From the IMG/VR virus record IMGVR_UViG_3300025881_000008, positions 40,075 through 104,074 of that record: a DNA stretch of 64,000 bases, one strand, 5' to 3'. A program made the position numbers and the translations under genes. The notes under the pieces were generated by a model. The model made no database searches and was not told the origin of the DNA. It was given only the letters and a program-made list of their open reading frames with translations. The stretch comes from a virus. Positions 51,935 through 60,616 of the stretch are shown here, piece by piece; the stretch's first letter is position 1, and the number at the start of each line of letters is the position of its first letter.

Positions 51935-53310
51935 TATTCGTATACATTTTCGTTAAGTGAATTATCTGCACTACTGTCAACACCTGGTGTATAAACTCTT
52001 TCGCCTAAGTTTCCGTCTGGGCTACTATCAACAGCAGGACTGTCGTACATGTTATTAGGAGTAATATTACCCTTTTTAGGTTTATTAGATTTACTTTGTG
52101 TAAACTGTCTAGCTAAATTTATAACACCATTAATACTACCAGCTTCAAGTGCGGTATTAATATCACTGAGTGTTCCTAATGCACCACTAGCGCCATGTAC
52201 ATTATCTAAAATTAGCGCCTTTACTTTATCCATACCAGCATTCGCCAAACTAGCTGCCGCCCCCGTTAATCTTTCAGGATAAACAGCACCCATTGGATTT
52301 TTACCAAAACCAGGCAAACTATTTTTTAAATTATTAAATCTATTTACCAGCGAACCGGCGATACCATTTACCTTATCACTAATTGCATTCTGTGCATTTG
52401 CCAGTGGATTAAATGGAGACTCTGGATATAAACCATCTCCGGGTTTTGCCCCGGGTATAAGATCTTTATCATCAACTAACGATATATTTTCTCCGAATTT
52501 TTGATTAGTTAATAATGCAGTTTCCCATGTAAAACTTAATTTAGGTCTCTTTAATTCAGGCATCTTAGATGCATCTGCAAACATGTCTGCAATTGAATCT
52601 TGTTGCCATTCACAATGACCTAATTCAAACATTAAATAAGGTCTGGCATCTGCAGTAAATTGACTAACTAATCCAACATCAAATTTTCTACCATTTTTAT
52701 CAATATTAGTTTCAGAACCTTTAGCTCTAGGAATTATATTTACAGATTTACCTTCGTTGTTTTTTGCCATTGGGGATCCATATAAATCTAAGTCCCTGGC
52801 ACCAGTATCTTGTTGAAATGTTCTAACTTCTGACATTACTATCCAAACCCTAAAACGTCTTAGGTTTTTAGGTAGTACTTCAATATATCTTTCATAATCA
52901 TAACATGCCTTTTTATATAAAGACATTAGGCCAATTGCAGTTAATTCAATATTCTCTTCTAAACACTCAATATCGATTTTAGGTTTTTCAGAACCTCTCC
53001 AAGGCTCATCCATTTTACCGTATGTTTGTGTTAATTCTAGACCGCTAACCTTTTGCCAAAACCAGGGCATTTCAGTATTAATCTTCATCAAAACCTTTTT
53101 AAAGTTTTCAAGATATGCAGCGTAGTTAGTTCCCATTGGACCATCGACAAACTTTTCTAAATACTCTTTTGCAGGACCTGACATCAAAGGAGAGTGCTCC
53201 TTATCTACAGTATCAAACATGAGAAAAAAACTAAGATAAGTCGGATCCTCATTGATCTTTCTTAAAATAGAACCTTTTCTAAATTCATTAATATGTTTAA
53301 AATCTGCCAT
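51934..53310 (-). CDS. Tail tube-initiator/baseplate-hub protein candidate (458 aa)
   Basis: The N-terminal 230 residues include EMPWFWQKVSGLELTQTYGK, IDIECLEENIELTAIGLMSL and VLPKNLRRFRVWIVMSEVR, strands and helices arranged like a tube-type or hub domain (PW.W.. .GL, E.I.L...L, LP.NLR.F...I.E.R). The remaining 220 residues are Ser/Asn/Gly-rich and of low complexity, with helical NAQNAISDKVNGIAGSLVNR and a repeated DSSPDGNLGERVY / DSSADNSLNENVY ending. Position between gp27-like and spike genes suggests a hub or tube-initiator role comparable to T4 gp48/gp54, but the match is weak. The duplication at the C-terminus is worth noting. Confidence 0.5.
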   Translation of the reverse strand: MADFKHINEFRKGSILRKINEDPTYLSFFLMFDTVDKEHSPLMSGPAKEYLEKFVDGPMGTNYAAYLENFKKVLMKINTEMPWFWQKVSGLELTQTYGKMDEPWRGSEKPKIDIECLEENIELTAIGLMSLYKKACYDYERYIEVLPKNLRRFRVWIVMSEVRTFQQDTGARDLDLYGSPMAKNNEGKSVNIIPRAKGSETNIDKNGRKFDVGLVSQFTADARPYLMFELGHCEWQQDSIADMFADASKMPELKRPKLSFTWETALLTNQKFGENISLVDDKDLIPGAKPGDGLYPESPFNPLANAQNAISDKVNGIAGSLVNRFNNLKNSLPGFGKNPMGAVYPERLTGAAASLANAGMDKVKALILDNVHGASGALGTLSDINTALEAGSINGVINLARQFTQSKSNKPKKGNITPNNMYDSPAVDSSPDGNLGERVYTPGVDSSADNSLNENVYE

Positions 53311-53337
53311 ATATTATGTATCCTTATTTTATTATCC

Positions 53338-55317
53338 TTATTTATTAGTAATGGTAACCGATGTTGTATTAGTAAACGTTTTACCTTCTGCTTGTATTGT
53401 AATAGCAAGATCGTATGTTTGGGGGTCAAACTCTCCTGTTTGTGAGAGATCCAACACCCACGTTCCATTCTTTTTAACTCGCATTCCGTAAGACGGACCG
53501 ATTAATGTATCATCTATCTCTGCTTCCCAAAAATCAAATGCTGCAACTTCTTTATTTGCAGTCCAAGTACCTTCAAATACACCATATGTGCTATTACCAA
53601 ATGTAGCCTGAATATCTTGTTCAGATGTGGTTTTAGTAAATCCTATTTCTAACTCTAATTCAACACTAGGCGTTGGCTCTGGTGTCGGTTCAGGTGTTGT
53701 TGCTGGAGTCGGCTCTGGAGCAGGTTCTGCAGCTGGACTATTCTCTTTAATATTTTCAGCCTTTTCTTCATCAGTAGCATCTTCTAAACCAGGTGGATTA
53801 ATTAGGTTTTCAGTTCTAGTTGGCCATTCTCTCCTTAATAAAGTTACAACTTGTCTAGTACCTTCATTATTATAAGTATAAACTATATCTTCTATTATGT
53901 AATATCCAGATAAAAAAGTATCTAATGCTTGTTTAGGTAATCTATCTGGATCCATATCCGGATCCGCTCCTAAATCAAATGGCTCATCTTTGTCCATGCC
54001 GAGTTCCTTTTTATCTCCTTTGATTCTCTCGTTTTGATAAATAGATTTCTCATCAACGTGATACATTAATACCGGTATTTTTTGATATTTATACAACGAT
54101 GGATTAAATGAGTTCAATGTAACCTCTAGTTTCATTTTCTGAACCTCCATCTCATTTTGTTTATTATGCAATTGCGCAAACGCTGCATTAGGGTGAACAT
54201 TACCTAAACCATCGTCACCAGCTTCTTGCCTACCAATGTATTTATATTTAACTTGATCAACATGTCTAGCATCATTTCTGTTACCTCTTAATGGCTCTTC
54301 TAACTCTTTTAAATCATTACCCCCGAGCGGCTCGATTCTAAATTCTTGTTTCTTATTATCACCATTATTATCATAAATAGTAACTTCTCTAGCATATCCC
54401 GCAATTGTGCTAATTGTACTTGCATTGTTTATAATCTTATTAGATTCGATAAACGCGTTATTACCCATAAATGCAATATGGTTTGTTAATAATAAAGGAA
54501 CCTCTATGTCATTACCAGTACCGCCTTCCTCGGCTTCTTTAGCTGACTTAGCATCAGGTGTCATAGACTCCGCTGCAGATGCCAATGATTCAGCAAACTC
54601 TGAAATCGGGGGATTTGGAGAATTAAATAAAGCATTAACATCGACATAATTAAGATAATAATATGAATCAATCCACCACTTTTGAAATGATTCCTCGCCA
54701 ACGTAACTGTTTTTAATAATAGAGTGTATGAAATCTATATAAGGAGTATATGCCATTATTCTAGATTGAGAATCATCTGCGGCATCGATGTTTGTTGCCA
54801 TTCCAATTTCTAAATCCCTAGCAACCTGTTCTATATGGTCCAATGAAGTACCATTTTCGAAATTAACACAATCTTCAGCAAATAGCCTAGGAATTTTACA
54901 GTGGCCTTCTATTGTAAATGTAGCAGCCTGAACATTACCCTGTTTCGGTGCGCTGCATTCAGTTATGTCAAAATCCATATGAATAGATTTAAACGTCTCT
55001 TGATTTTTGGAATTAATTAATACAGTAAAAAAATCACCATCTCTAGGATAACTGGCAACACCAAATTTTCCAGCGCTGTCTTGTAATACTAATCTACAAG
55101 TAGGCACTACTTCAGTTAAGTTTAGCTCAAATAAAGTAACATCAGCCGGCTTAAACTGATATCCATTAATAAGAATCATTGGCTGAAGTGTCGCTATAAC
55201 CGAAGTTTGCTTGTAATCGGCCTCATCTGGTTTCTCTTCAGCTAACGCATCAATTTTTATTTCTGTCGGTCTAATAGCCGGTTCGACTACTGCTAATATA
55301 TTGTTTGCTAATTCCAT
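53338..55317 (-). CDS. 27: Baseplate hub protein gp27/gpD-like with PT linker and C-terminal Ig domain
   Basis: A 659-aa protein. Residues 40-400 resemble gp27/gpD-type hub proteins: MILINGYQFKPADVTLFELN, VPTCRLVLQDSAGKFGVASY, DGDFFTVLINSKNQETF, and TFTIEGHCKIPRLFAEDC. Later, GYYIIEDIVYTYNNEGTRQV fits the hub's closing strand. After residue 530 a Pro/Thr/Glu linker (PAPEPTPATTPEPTPEP) leads to an 85-residue Ig-like domain (FTKTTSEQDIQATFGNSTYG ending VTITNK). The PT linker plus Ig addition is absent from T4 gp27 and parallels the PT-rich linkers elsewhere in this region. The hub threads the tube to the spike. Confidence 0.68.
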   Translation of the reverse strand: MELANNILAVVEPAIRPTEIKIDALAEEKPDEADYKQTSVIATLQPMILINGYQFKPADVTLFELNLTEVVPTCRLVLQDSAGKFGVASYPRDGDFFTVLINSKNQETFKSIHMDFDITECSAPKQGNVQAATFTIEGHCKIPRLFAEDCVNFENGTSLDHIEQVARDLEIGMATNIDAADDSQSRIMAYTPYIDFIHSIIKNSYVGEESFQKWWIDSYYYLNYVDVNALFNSPNPPISEFAESLASAAESMTPDAKSAKEAEEGGTGNDIEVPLLLTNHIAFMGNNAFIESNKIINNASTISTIAGYAREVTIYDNNGDNKKQEFRIEPLGGNDLKELEEPLRGNRNDARHVDQVKYKYIGRQEAGDDGLGNVHPNAAFAQLHNKQNEMEVQKMKLEVTLNSFNPSLYKYQKIPVLMYHVDEKSIYQNERIKGDKKELGMDKDEPFDLGADPDMDPDRLPKQALDTFLSGYYIIEDIVYTYNNEGTRQVVTLLRREWPTRTENLINPPGLEDATDEEKAENIKENSPAAEPAPEPTPATTPEPTPEPTPSVELELEIGFTKTTSEQDIQATFGNSTYGVFEGTWTANKEVAAFDFWEAEIDDTLIGPSYGMRVKKNGTWVLDLSQTGEFDPQTYDLAITIQAEGKTFTNTTSVTITNK

Positions 55318-55322
55318 ATTTA

Positions 55323-56159
55323 TTATTTAGCGCAAGGTGAATCCGGTGAATCTGCCGGGTTATTATTTGTAGAAGCAGGCCCTGTGCCATCTGGTTTAGT
55401 ACCGCCCTTTGTATCGGCAACATCTGTTTTAGCACCACCTGTACCAGAACCTGTACCAGAACCTGTACCAGAACCTGATCTTAAACCACTTCCAGCTACT
55501 AACAATTCTTCATATAATTTATCTTCATTAACAATTACAGGCCCATTCTCAACCTGCGAGGTATCTAATGCATTGATAATAATGTCGTCTTCAGTGGTCT
55601 TAATCACTTTAACATCGTCCTTAGCCATGTCGCTTAAAATAGAATTTACAACGGGGTCGGTTTGTGTATGCATACCCAATCTAACATTAGTACCATCAAA
55701 TTCATAATTCTTTTTACCAACAGGTATCACGTTAGGTGGTAATAAAGTTTCCTTATTGTATTTCTTTTTAAGTGCTTCTAATCTTCTTTGATCAGTTTTA
55801 CTTAATCTTTTGGTCTGTATAAACTGGTTTTTAATTGGATTGTCCTCATACATCGCAGGAGTCTCTAACTTAAAATATGGAATTGTATCCATTGGAATAT
55901 AAAGAGTCTCACCTGGCATAATAGAGAAGGGATCTGAGATACCATTAAACTTCATAATTATATCTAAACCAGAAGCAGAGTTATAGTATTCTACTGCAAT
56001 TAAATCAGGTCTAACTATTTCATCTTCTTTAACAATATGTACTGCAGCTAACTGATACTCATTAGGATCTAAAGTTCTAAAGAGCATAGTAGGTTGTGCT
56101 AACAATAACTTAGTCTTGTCAGTATTTAACTTCTTATTTTTAAATATCTTAAAGTTCAT
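55323..56159 (-). CDS. 53: Baseplate wedge protein gp53-like with LysM-like domain
   Basis: A 278-aa protein. Residues 50-95 (RPDLIAVEYYNSASGLDIIM, then GISDPFSIMPGETLYIPMDT) match a LysM-like fold seen in T4 gp53, a wedge protein that binds gp25/gp6. The C-terminal 55 residues are a glycine/serine/threonine linker (GSGTGSGTGSGTGG) coded by tandem 12-base repeats. The frame is intact. In T4, gp53 joins wedges into a ring; here it lies upstream of the gp27-like gene rather than beside gp25. Confidence 0.65.
   Translation of the reverse strand: MNFKIFKNKKLNTDKTKLLLAQPTMLFRTLDPNEYQLAAVHIVKEDEIVRPDLIAVEYYNSASGLDIIMKFNGISDPFSIMPGETLYIPMDTIPYFKLETPAMYEDNPIKNQFIQTKRLSKTDQRRLEALKKKYNKETLLPPNVIPVGKKNYEFDGTNVRLGMHTQTDPVVNSILSDMAKDDVKVIKTTEDDIIINALDTSQVENGPVIVNEDKLYEELLVAGSGLRSGSGTGSGTGSGTGGAKTDVADTKGGTKPDGTGPASTNNNPADSPDSPCAK
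55441..55478 (-). repeat. 12-base tandem repeat coding GSGT
   Basis: About three copies of the 12-base unit GTACCAGAACCT code a flexible (Gly-Ser-Gly-Thr)n linker near the C-terminus of the gp53-like protein. Confidence 0.8.
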
Positions 56160-56173
56160 GTTTAATTATTATT

Positions 56174-58012
56174 TTATCCAGCAGACATATCAGATAGTCT
56201 ACTAACGTAAGGCGCATTTCCAATATTAGTGCCTGATTTTCCGCCATATGCATCTACATTAACCATTGCATCGATGTCTAGACCTTCGCCTTCTCCCCAT
56301 TCAGGTTGTAAATACATTCTGCCTCGACCTGCATTAAACATTGATTCAATTTCAGTTTTATCTCTTGGTCTACCTGGCTTTAGTGTGATTTCAACTTTCA
56401 TTTTAGTTGGAAATCCTTCAAAACCTAAAGGACCTTCAAAACTAATATCGGTGTCCTGTAACGCTAAGTTACCACAAACCATAATAGGATTCATTGGATT
56501 ACCAATAGTTACATGCCATTGGCCAGTCGGATCACCAGTTAAGAATGCTTTAATAACATCACCACCAGAAGGTCCACCTAATAGTTTCATTAGACCGCCA
56601 CCGACGATGTTTTCTAATATACTTGAATCACCTAAGATTTTGTTAAGCCCTGCACCACTTTTTAAATTACCGGCAGTTTTCTTAAGTTGATCCATAAAGT
56701 TTCCACCCATACCAGCCAAGGTATCTGCGATAGAACCTAGATAACCAGCATAGTCACCTGATGCTAATTTACTCATATCACCGAATGGTTTACCAGTTGA
56801 ACCAGAACCACTAAATCTAGTAGCTCCACCCCAGAAAGGTGCGTTATTATATGTTAAAGCTAATATGTTGGCTAATGTATCCATAAATGCTACCTTTGGA
56901 CTGGTACCTGGATAAGACTTAAGATCATAGTGAAAAGTTAACTTAAACTCTTGTTCAAATTTAAGCCCCTTTCCTCTAGCTAATACATTATCTATAATAT
57001 TAAGAGGTCCAAATACTTTATTAGGATACGTGTCTTTAGCATGATCTACATTGCCCTGTGTTCTAAGATTTTTAGCCTGAACAGACGTGAATCCATTTAA
57101 ACCCGACTCTATCGCAGATCCAACAGAGCTTCCGCCAATCGCTGCACCTGCTGCACCCCTATCAGTTTCTCTTGATGAAGCATCTTGTATTTCAGATTTA
57201 GCCTCTTCCCATTTAAAACCAGTTTTAAATTTAAGTATTTCTTTTAGGTCATTACCTAACGCAGGCGACAACCAAGTTACAGCTCTTGCCAAGTCTGGAG
57301 AACTTACATCAATAGGTTCTTTTCCGTCCGAACCCTGTTGTTTAGGACTTAATAAGTCATCACTAACTGGATAAGCAAACCTCCTAAGAGTAATTAAATA
57401 ATCATTAGATATTTGACCATAGTGTTCCATTTGAATAAAATCACTATAACTGTATGAGAAAGATTCACCGCCGGTGTGTTTTGAATATTCAACTATGTTA
57501 TTGGCTGTAGGTGCTTGGTATATACCACCTGCGCTGTATTTCACCACAGGCCTATTGTAATCAATACTATCGGTTGGGCTTTTATCAAAGTTTACCATTC
57601 CAGCGCGATTAGCATATCTATGCAAAGTCCAGTTATTAAATAAACTTCTAGGTGCTTTTCCAAGATTAACTGTGTCTCCTTGATCCTCTATTTTAGAACC
57701 ACTTTCACCTGAAACAACTTTGTTTACGGCATATGATCTAGAATCCCTACCATTCTGATATAAAGATTTTTTATCTTGTGCTACGCCGAATACATTTTCA
57801 GAATTTAACGTGGTTTTACCCGTACCCTTTAAATCTTCCGGTGGAGGAGGAGTTTCGCCTAATGCACCTGCTTTAGGTGTTTTAGTTTTAACCTCTTTGC
57901 CAGCCTTGACATCGTCATAAACGTACTCAACAGTATCAAGACCAGTGGTCTTATCAATAACGTTTAGTACTTTTTTAAATATAAAATTAGCGTCGTCTCC
58001 TATTCCTGACAT
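56174..58012 (-). CDS. Tail/baseplate structural protein with tube-like C-terminal domain (612 aa)
   Basis: A Gly/Ser-rich 612-aa protein. N-terminal 180 residues are polar (PPPPEDLKGTGKTTLNSENV), the middle is helical and Gly-rich (LKSGAGLNKILGDSSI), and the C-terminal 100 residues read GQWHVTIGNPMNPIMVCGNL, ISFEGPLGFEGFPTKMKVEI, TLKPGRPRDKTEIESMFN. This W-H-V-T-I-G...P... FP..M.V.ITL..GRPRD ending is common to tail-tube-capping or sheath-initiator-type proteins in large myoviruses. I assign it to the tail without choosing a T4 equivalent; gp48/gp54 are candidates. It starts the main baseplate series after a short intergenic dyad. Confidence 0.52.
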   Translation of the reverse strand: MSGIGDDANFIFKKVLNVIDKTTGLDTVEYVYDDVKAGKEVKTKTPKAGALGETPPPPEDLKGTGKTTLNSENVFGVAQDKKSLYQNGRDSRSYAVNKVVSGESGSKIEDQGDTVNLGKAPRSLFNNWTLHRYANRAGMVNFDKSPTDSIDYNRPVVKYSAGGIYQAPTANNIVEYSKHTGGESFSYSYSDFIQMEHYGQISNDYLITLRRFAYPVSDDLLSPKQQGSDGKEPIDVSSPDLARAVTWLSPALGNDLKEILKFKTGFKWEEAKSEIQDASSRETDRGAAGAAIGGSSVGSAIESGLNGFTSVQAKNLRTQGNVDHAKDTYPNKVFGPLNIIDNVLARGKGLKFEQEFKLTFHYDLKSYPGTSPKVAFMDTLANILALTYNNAPFWGGATRFSGSGSTGKPFGDMSKLASGDYAGYLGSIADTLAGMGGNFMDQLKKTAGNLKSGAGLNKILGDSSILENIVGGGLMKLLGGPSGGDVIKAFLTGDPTGQWHVTIGNPMNPIMVCGNLALQDTDISFEGPLGFEGFPTKMKVEITLKPGRPRDKTEIESMFNAGRGRMYLQPEWGEGEGLDIDAMVNVDAYGGKSGTNIGNAPYVSRLSDMSAG

Positions 58013-58027
58013 ATCTGTGAATATTCT

Positions 58028-58035
58028 TTTTTATA
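58028..58035 (-). promoter_or_regulatory. Candidate late promoter box (TATAAAAA)
   Basis: Minus-strand TATAAAAA 15 bases upstream of the ATG at 58012, adjoining an imperfect dyad (58035-58064). Confidence 0.38.
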
Positions 58036-58064
58036 TATATCCACCTAATATGGTAGGATAATAT
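58035..58064. promoter_or_regulatory. Imperfect inverted repeat in the gap before the baseplate series
   Basis: Dyad with arms ATATATCCACC and GGTAGGATAATATAT around a TAATAT centre, with one or two bulged bases, in the 54-base gap between the 612-aa gene start and the preceding gene's stop. On the minus strand it is followed by A residues, not T, so it is not a typical terminator; it may be an operator or mRNA-processing hairpin. Confidence 0.35.
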
Positions 58065-58066
58065 AT

Positions 58067-58666
58067 CTAGACCCACTCTGCACCGTCCATTTCGTCAGTT
58101 TCAGGTCTATATAGTAGATTATCAGACCATTTAGGATCTTTAGGGTATTTATCCCCTAAAAATTTTTGGAGGGATTTGACATATTCACCTTTAGTGTGCC
58201 AGTAGAATTCACCATCTCTATAGACAGATCTATTAACAAGTTCATATAGCTCTTTAAGTTTAAGCTCTACGTGGAATGTTTGTATTTTATTAAATAGTAT
58301 TTCTTGCTCAGCCCTAGTTCTTGTACAGAAGACTGAATCAACTATTATAAGATATTGTTTCCACTTAGCACCATTAAAGATATTATTTTCAATATCATTA
58401 ACTGTTGGATACAATGCTCTTTTGAGATTAATTTTAGTATCTCTACCATCAAAGTCTTTTATAAATCTACCGCCAAAAAGATTTTTCTTTAGGAAGTATA
58501 CATTATCATAAAATCTTTTAATTCTAATCTGGTATTGTGGATTAACGTCATCAAATTTAACGTCATAAATAGTTGCTCTAACAGGAATTAGAACATTAGG
58601 CTGTTGTGTAGTTGAAACAAGGGCATGTATTTGATCGCCCTTTGCAAAGAGCTGGTGTTTAATCAT
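58067..58666 (-). CDS. Hypothetical protein, baseplate-operon start (199 aa)
   Basis: A 199-aa soluble protein, MIKHQLFAKGDQIHALVSTT at the start, with mixed alpha/beta prediction (YQIRIKRFYDNVYFLKKNLF, EILFNKIQTFHVELKLKELY). The C-terminal half is charged and aromatic (YVKSLQKFLGDKYPKDPKWS). Not recognised. In T4 the hub-assembly genes 26 and 51 (about 200-250 aa, chaperone-like) occupy comparable positions near gp27, so a baseplate-assembly role is possible. The next small gene overlaps its start by eight bases. Confidence 0.52.
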   Translation of the reverse strand: MIKHQLFAKGDQIHALVSTTQQPNVLIPVRATIYDVKFDDVNPQYQIRIKRFYDNVYFLKKNLFGGRFIKDFDGRDTKINLKRALYPTVNDIENNIFNGAKWKQYLIIVDSVFCTRTRAEQEILFNKIQTFHVELKLKELYELVNRSVYRDGEFYWHTKGEYVKSLQKFLGDKYPKDPKWSDNLLYRPETDEMDGAEWV

Positions 58667-59060
58667 TGTCTATAAATCTAACATTATCAAATTTGCTTAA
58701 AACACCACTTTTGGGATAATCGCATCTGTTAATAACGAGTAGATCTAATTCACACGGATCAACTATCATATCATTGATAAAATCCCTAAAATTGTTTACA
58801 GTCTCTGCATTCAAAGTTTTAAACATATAGAGGATCTTGACATTTTCTCTATCATCAAGATCCTCTAATACTTTTTCTATACTCTTTCTAATGTAAATAG
58901 AAATGATTATATTAGAAGGTTCAGCACTGCTAGGATCACTTTTAACCAGTCTGTTAAAAATATCATAGTAAGAAACAGAGAGATCATAGTTACCTGCTTT
59001 AGATAACTTATCAAACTCTGTTCTTGTCTTGCACCAAACTCCTTCTATTTTCAAATTCAT
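58659..59060 (-). CDS. Hypothetical protein (133 aa)
   Basis: A 133-aa protein, MNLKIEGVWCKTRTEFDKLS at the start. It has helix-strand alternation and a hydrophobic strand core (IIISIYIRKSIEKVLEDLDD, VKILYMFKTLNAETVNNFRD, LDLLVINRCDYPKSG), consistent with a small Rossmann-like or ferredoxin-like domain. Both ends overlap its neighbours by 4-8 bases. No family recognised. Confidence 0.55.
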   Translation of the reverse strand: MNLKIEGVWCKTRTEFDKLSKAGNYDLSVSYYDIFNRLVKSDPSSAEPSNIIISIYIRKSIEKVLEDLDDRENVKILYMFKTLNAETVNNFRDFINDMIVDPCELDLLVINRCDYPKSGVLSKFDNVRFIDND

Positions 59061-59380
59061 CCGTTTAACATGGACTCTAATCTTTTGATCTCTTTTTGTA
59101 AGACTAGGATCTTATTTTTAACTTCGTTTTCAGAACCCCTATACTGTGCACCCCATCCCATTGTAATTCTAACAAGATCCGGATCCAAATCAGTTCCTAC
59201 ATCCATGCCTAGATCAAATATTAAATCTTTTAAAAATTTAACTTGATTAGATCTCTTCATCGGCCCTTCAAATTCATAGACATGTCTAGATTCAAACTCT
59301 TCTCCACCCCCATTTACATTATCATCAACAAGAGTCTTGATGACACCATTATCTGCTGGTTCAATACCGATACTTAGCAT
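59057..59380 (-). CDS. Hypothetical protein with C-terminal coiled coil (107 aa)
   Basis: A 107-aa acidic protein, MLSIGIEPADNGVIKTLVDD at the start, with a central helical part (KRSNQVKFLKDLIFDLGMDV) and a C-terminal amphipathic helix (NEVKNKILVLQKEIKRLESM). The stop overlaps the next gene's ATG by four bases. Not recognised; the coil suggests protein-protein contact. Confidence 0.55.
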   Translation of the reverse strand: MLSIGIEPADNGVIKTLVDDNVNGGGEEFESRHVYEFEGPMKRSNQVKFLKDLIFDLGMDVGTDLDPDLVRITMGWGAQYRGSENEVKNKILVLQKEIKRLESMLNG

Positions 59381-59390
59381 AGTTTGTGTT

Positions 59391-59813
59391 TTATTTTCTA
59401 GAAGCTAAACTAGCTTTAGCTTTTTTCATTAATTCCTTTGCCTCGTTTTTATCTTCACGATAAGTGGCTTTGTTTTTGGTAAAAAAGATTGCAGCTGCTT
59501 CCTCTAACATATTGATCTCATCTGCATTATAACCCATATCATACCATGTTTCTTTCATGTTGGCTAATTTAGCCTCAAACACTTCTTCCCACTGCTTTTC
59601 AATTTTAGCACGTCTGATGTCCTGGATTCGTTGTCCAGTTTTAATATTCTCTGCACGAAAATTAGCCCTAGTTGGATTAAAGAATGATAACTTACTGAGG
59701 TATCTTAATACACCTTGTTGTTTTAACCTGCGTCTACGTTCTCTGCGATTAGGAATTTCCTGATTCTGTTGAGTCTGTGTTGCTTCTGGTTGTTGTGTTG
59801 CTTGTTCTTCCAT
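59391..59813 (-). CDS. Hypothetical protein with basic N-terminal region (140 aa)
   Basis: A 140-aa protein. The start is Gln/Glu-rich (MEEQATQQPEATQTQQNQEI) followed by an arginine-rich patch (PNRRERRRRLKQQGVLRYLS), then helical regions (WEEVFEAKLANMKETWYDMG, EINMLEEAAAIFFTKNKAT). The arginine patch suggests nucleic-acid or acidic-protein binding. The N-terminal codons overlap the end of the upstream gene by 65 bases, unusually long for this genome; no nearer internal Met would give a plausible alternative. Function unknown. Confidence 0.55.
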   Translation of the reverse strand: MEEQATQQPEATQTQQNQEIPNRRERRRRLKQQGVLRYLSKLSFFNPTRANFRAENIKTGQRIQDIRRAKIEKQWEEVFEAKLANMKETWYDMGYNADEINMLEEAAAIFFTKNKATYREDKNEAKELMKKAKASLASRK

Positions 59814-60375
59814 TATTGTAATAATTAGTAATAAATGTTTCGATTTGTTCTTTTAGTTCGTCTCTTAAATTATCTATCTGATTTTCTACGAGCGCTGCAA
59901 TTTGTGAATTTAGATCCTTTTTAGTAATATCCATTTGATCTTTAAGAAGAGCATAAACTTCTTTAGAAGGCAAGTTTACTTTAATAGGTAAATCTGCACG
60001 ATTCTTAGTGCTCATCTTCTTAAGCAATTCCATCATTACATTTATTTCTTGTAATGGTTCTGGATCTCTTCGGGGTCTAACTGGTGTTGCGTCAGTAGGT
60101 TCCACATCTCTTCGTGGTCTAACTGGTGTTGCACTAGTAGGATCGACATAAGTTGTAATTCCACCAAAATCTTTAGCAATCATATCAGCCTGATCGGCCG
60201 TGCTTGCAGGTAATAAAAACTCATTAATCAATGATCTATTACACTGAGTACCATCTGTAAAAATAACCCATTTTGGATCATTCTTATCTGGGTCAACCTT
60301 TACTACCTGACCAACCCTTTCGGATTTAATCCAAACGTAAAATTGACCTTTTTCCATTTCTTGTTGTTTAGCCAT
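59749..60375 (-). CDS. Hypothetical protein with RPRRD tandem repeat and coiled coil (208 aa)
   Basis: I start this at the ATG at 60375 (MAKQQEMEKGQFYVWIK), which leaves a five-base gap and a good A-rich leader (GATATTAAAAAATAAATTC before ATG), rather than 11 codons upstream inside the preceding gene. N-terminal 65 residues are a beta-rich domain (VGQVVKVDPDKNDPKWVIFT). Residues 80-110 contain two copies of PTxATPVRPRRDxE coded by 42-base DNA repeats. A coiled coil follows (DITKKDLNSQIAALVENQID, LRDELKEQIETFITNYYN) and a Ser/Thr/Asn-rich tail. Not recognised. The coil and basic repeats fit a scaffolding or adaptor protein. Confidence 0.55.
   Translation of the reverse strand: MAKQQEMEKGQFYVWIKSERVGQVVKVDPDKNDPKWVIFTDGTQCNRSLINEFLLPASTADQADMIAKDFGGITTYVDPTSATPVRPRRDVEPTDATPVRPRRDPEPLQEINVMMELLKKMSTKNRADLPIKVNLPSKEVYALLKDQMDITKKDLNSQIAALVENQIDNLRDELKEQIETFITNYYNNGRTSNTTTRSNTDSTESGNS
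60065..60148 (-). repeat. 42-base direct repeat (two copies) coding RPRRD motif
   Basis: Units begin at 60065 and 60107 and code a 14-residue block containing PTxATPVRPRRD. Two diverged copies, in frame. Confidence 0.75.
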
Positions 60376-60379
60376 GAAT

Positions 60380-60610
60380 TTATTTTTTAATATCTGCAAT
60401 AGCCTCATTTTTTACAAATATTGGTTTACTATTATTATATGCAACATCTGTAAAAGGTTTAATAAAAGCATCTGACTCAGTAGATCCTATAATGGCATCA
60501 GACTTTTGTAATCGCCTTAACCAGTATTCACCAAATTCCGCATCGCCAATTTCATTTAATTGTTTTTGTAGTTGTTTAACTTCAGGTAAAAATAATTTGT
60601 TAAATCCCAT
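60380..60610 (-). CDS. Small hypothetical protein (76 aa)
   Basis: A 76-aa protein, MGFNKLFLPEVKQLQKQLNE at the start, then GDAEFGEYWLRRLQKSDAII and FIKPFTDVAYNNSKPIF. Helical N-terminus and mixed C-terminus. It sits six bases downstream of the lipoprotein gene and five bases before the next start. No family recognised. Confidence 0.55.
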   Translation of the reverse strand: MGFNKLFLPEVKQLQKQLNEIGDAEFGEYWLRRLQKSDAIIGSTESDAFIKPFTDVAYNNSKPIFVKNEAIADIKK

Positions 60611-60616
60611 GTTTTT

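Noticed and set aside
56229-56690. Plus-strand ORF of 153 codons
   Set aside because: Lies wholly antisense to the 612-aa structural gene; no plus-strand genes are supported anywhere in the window.
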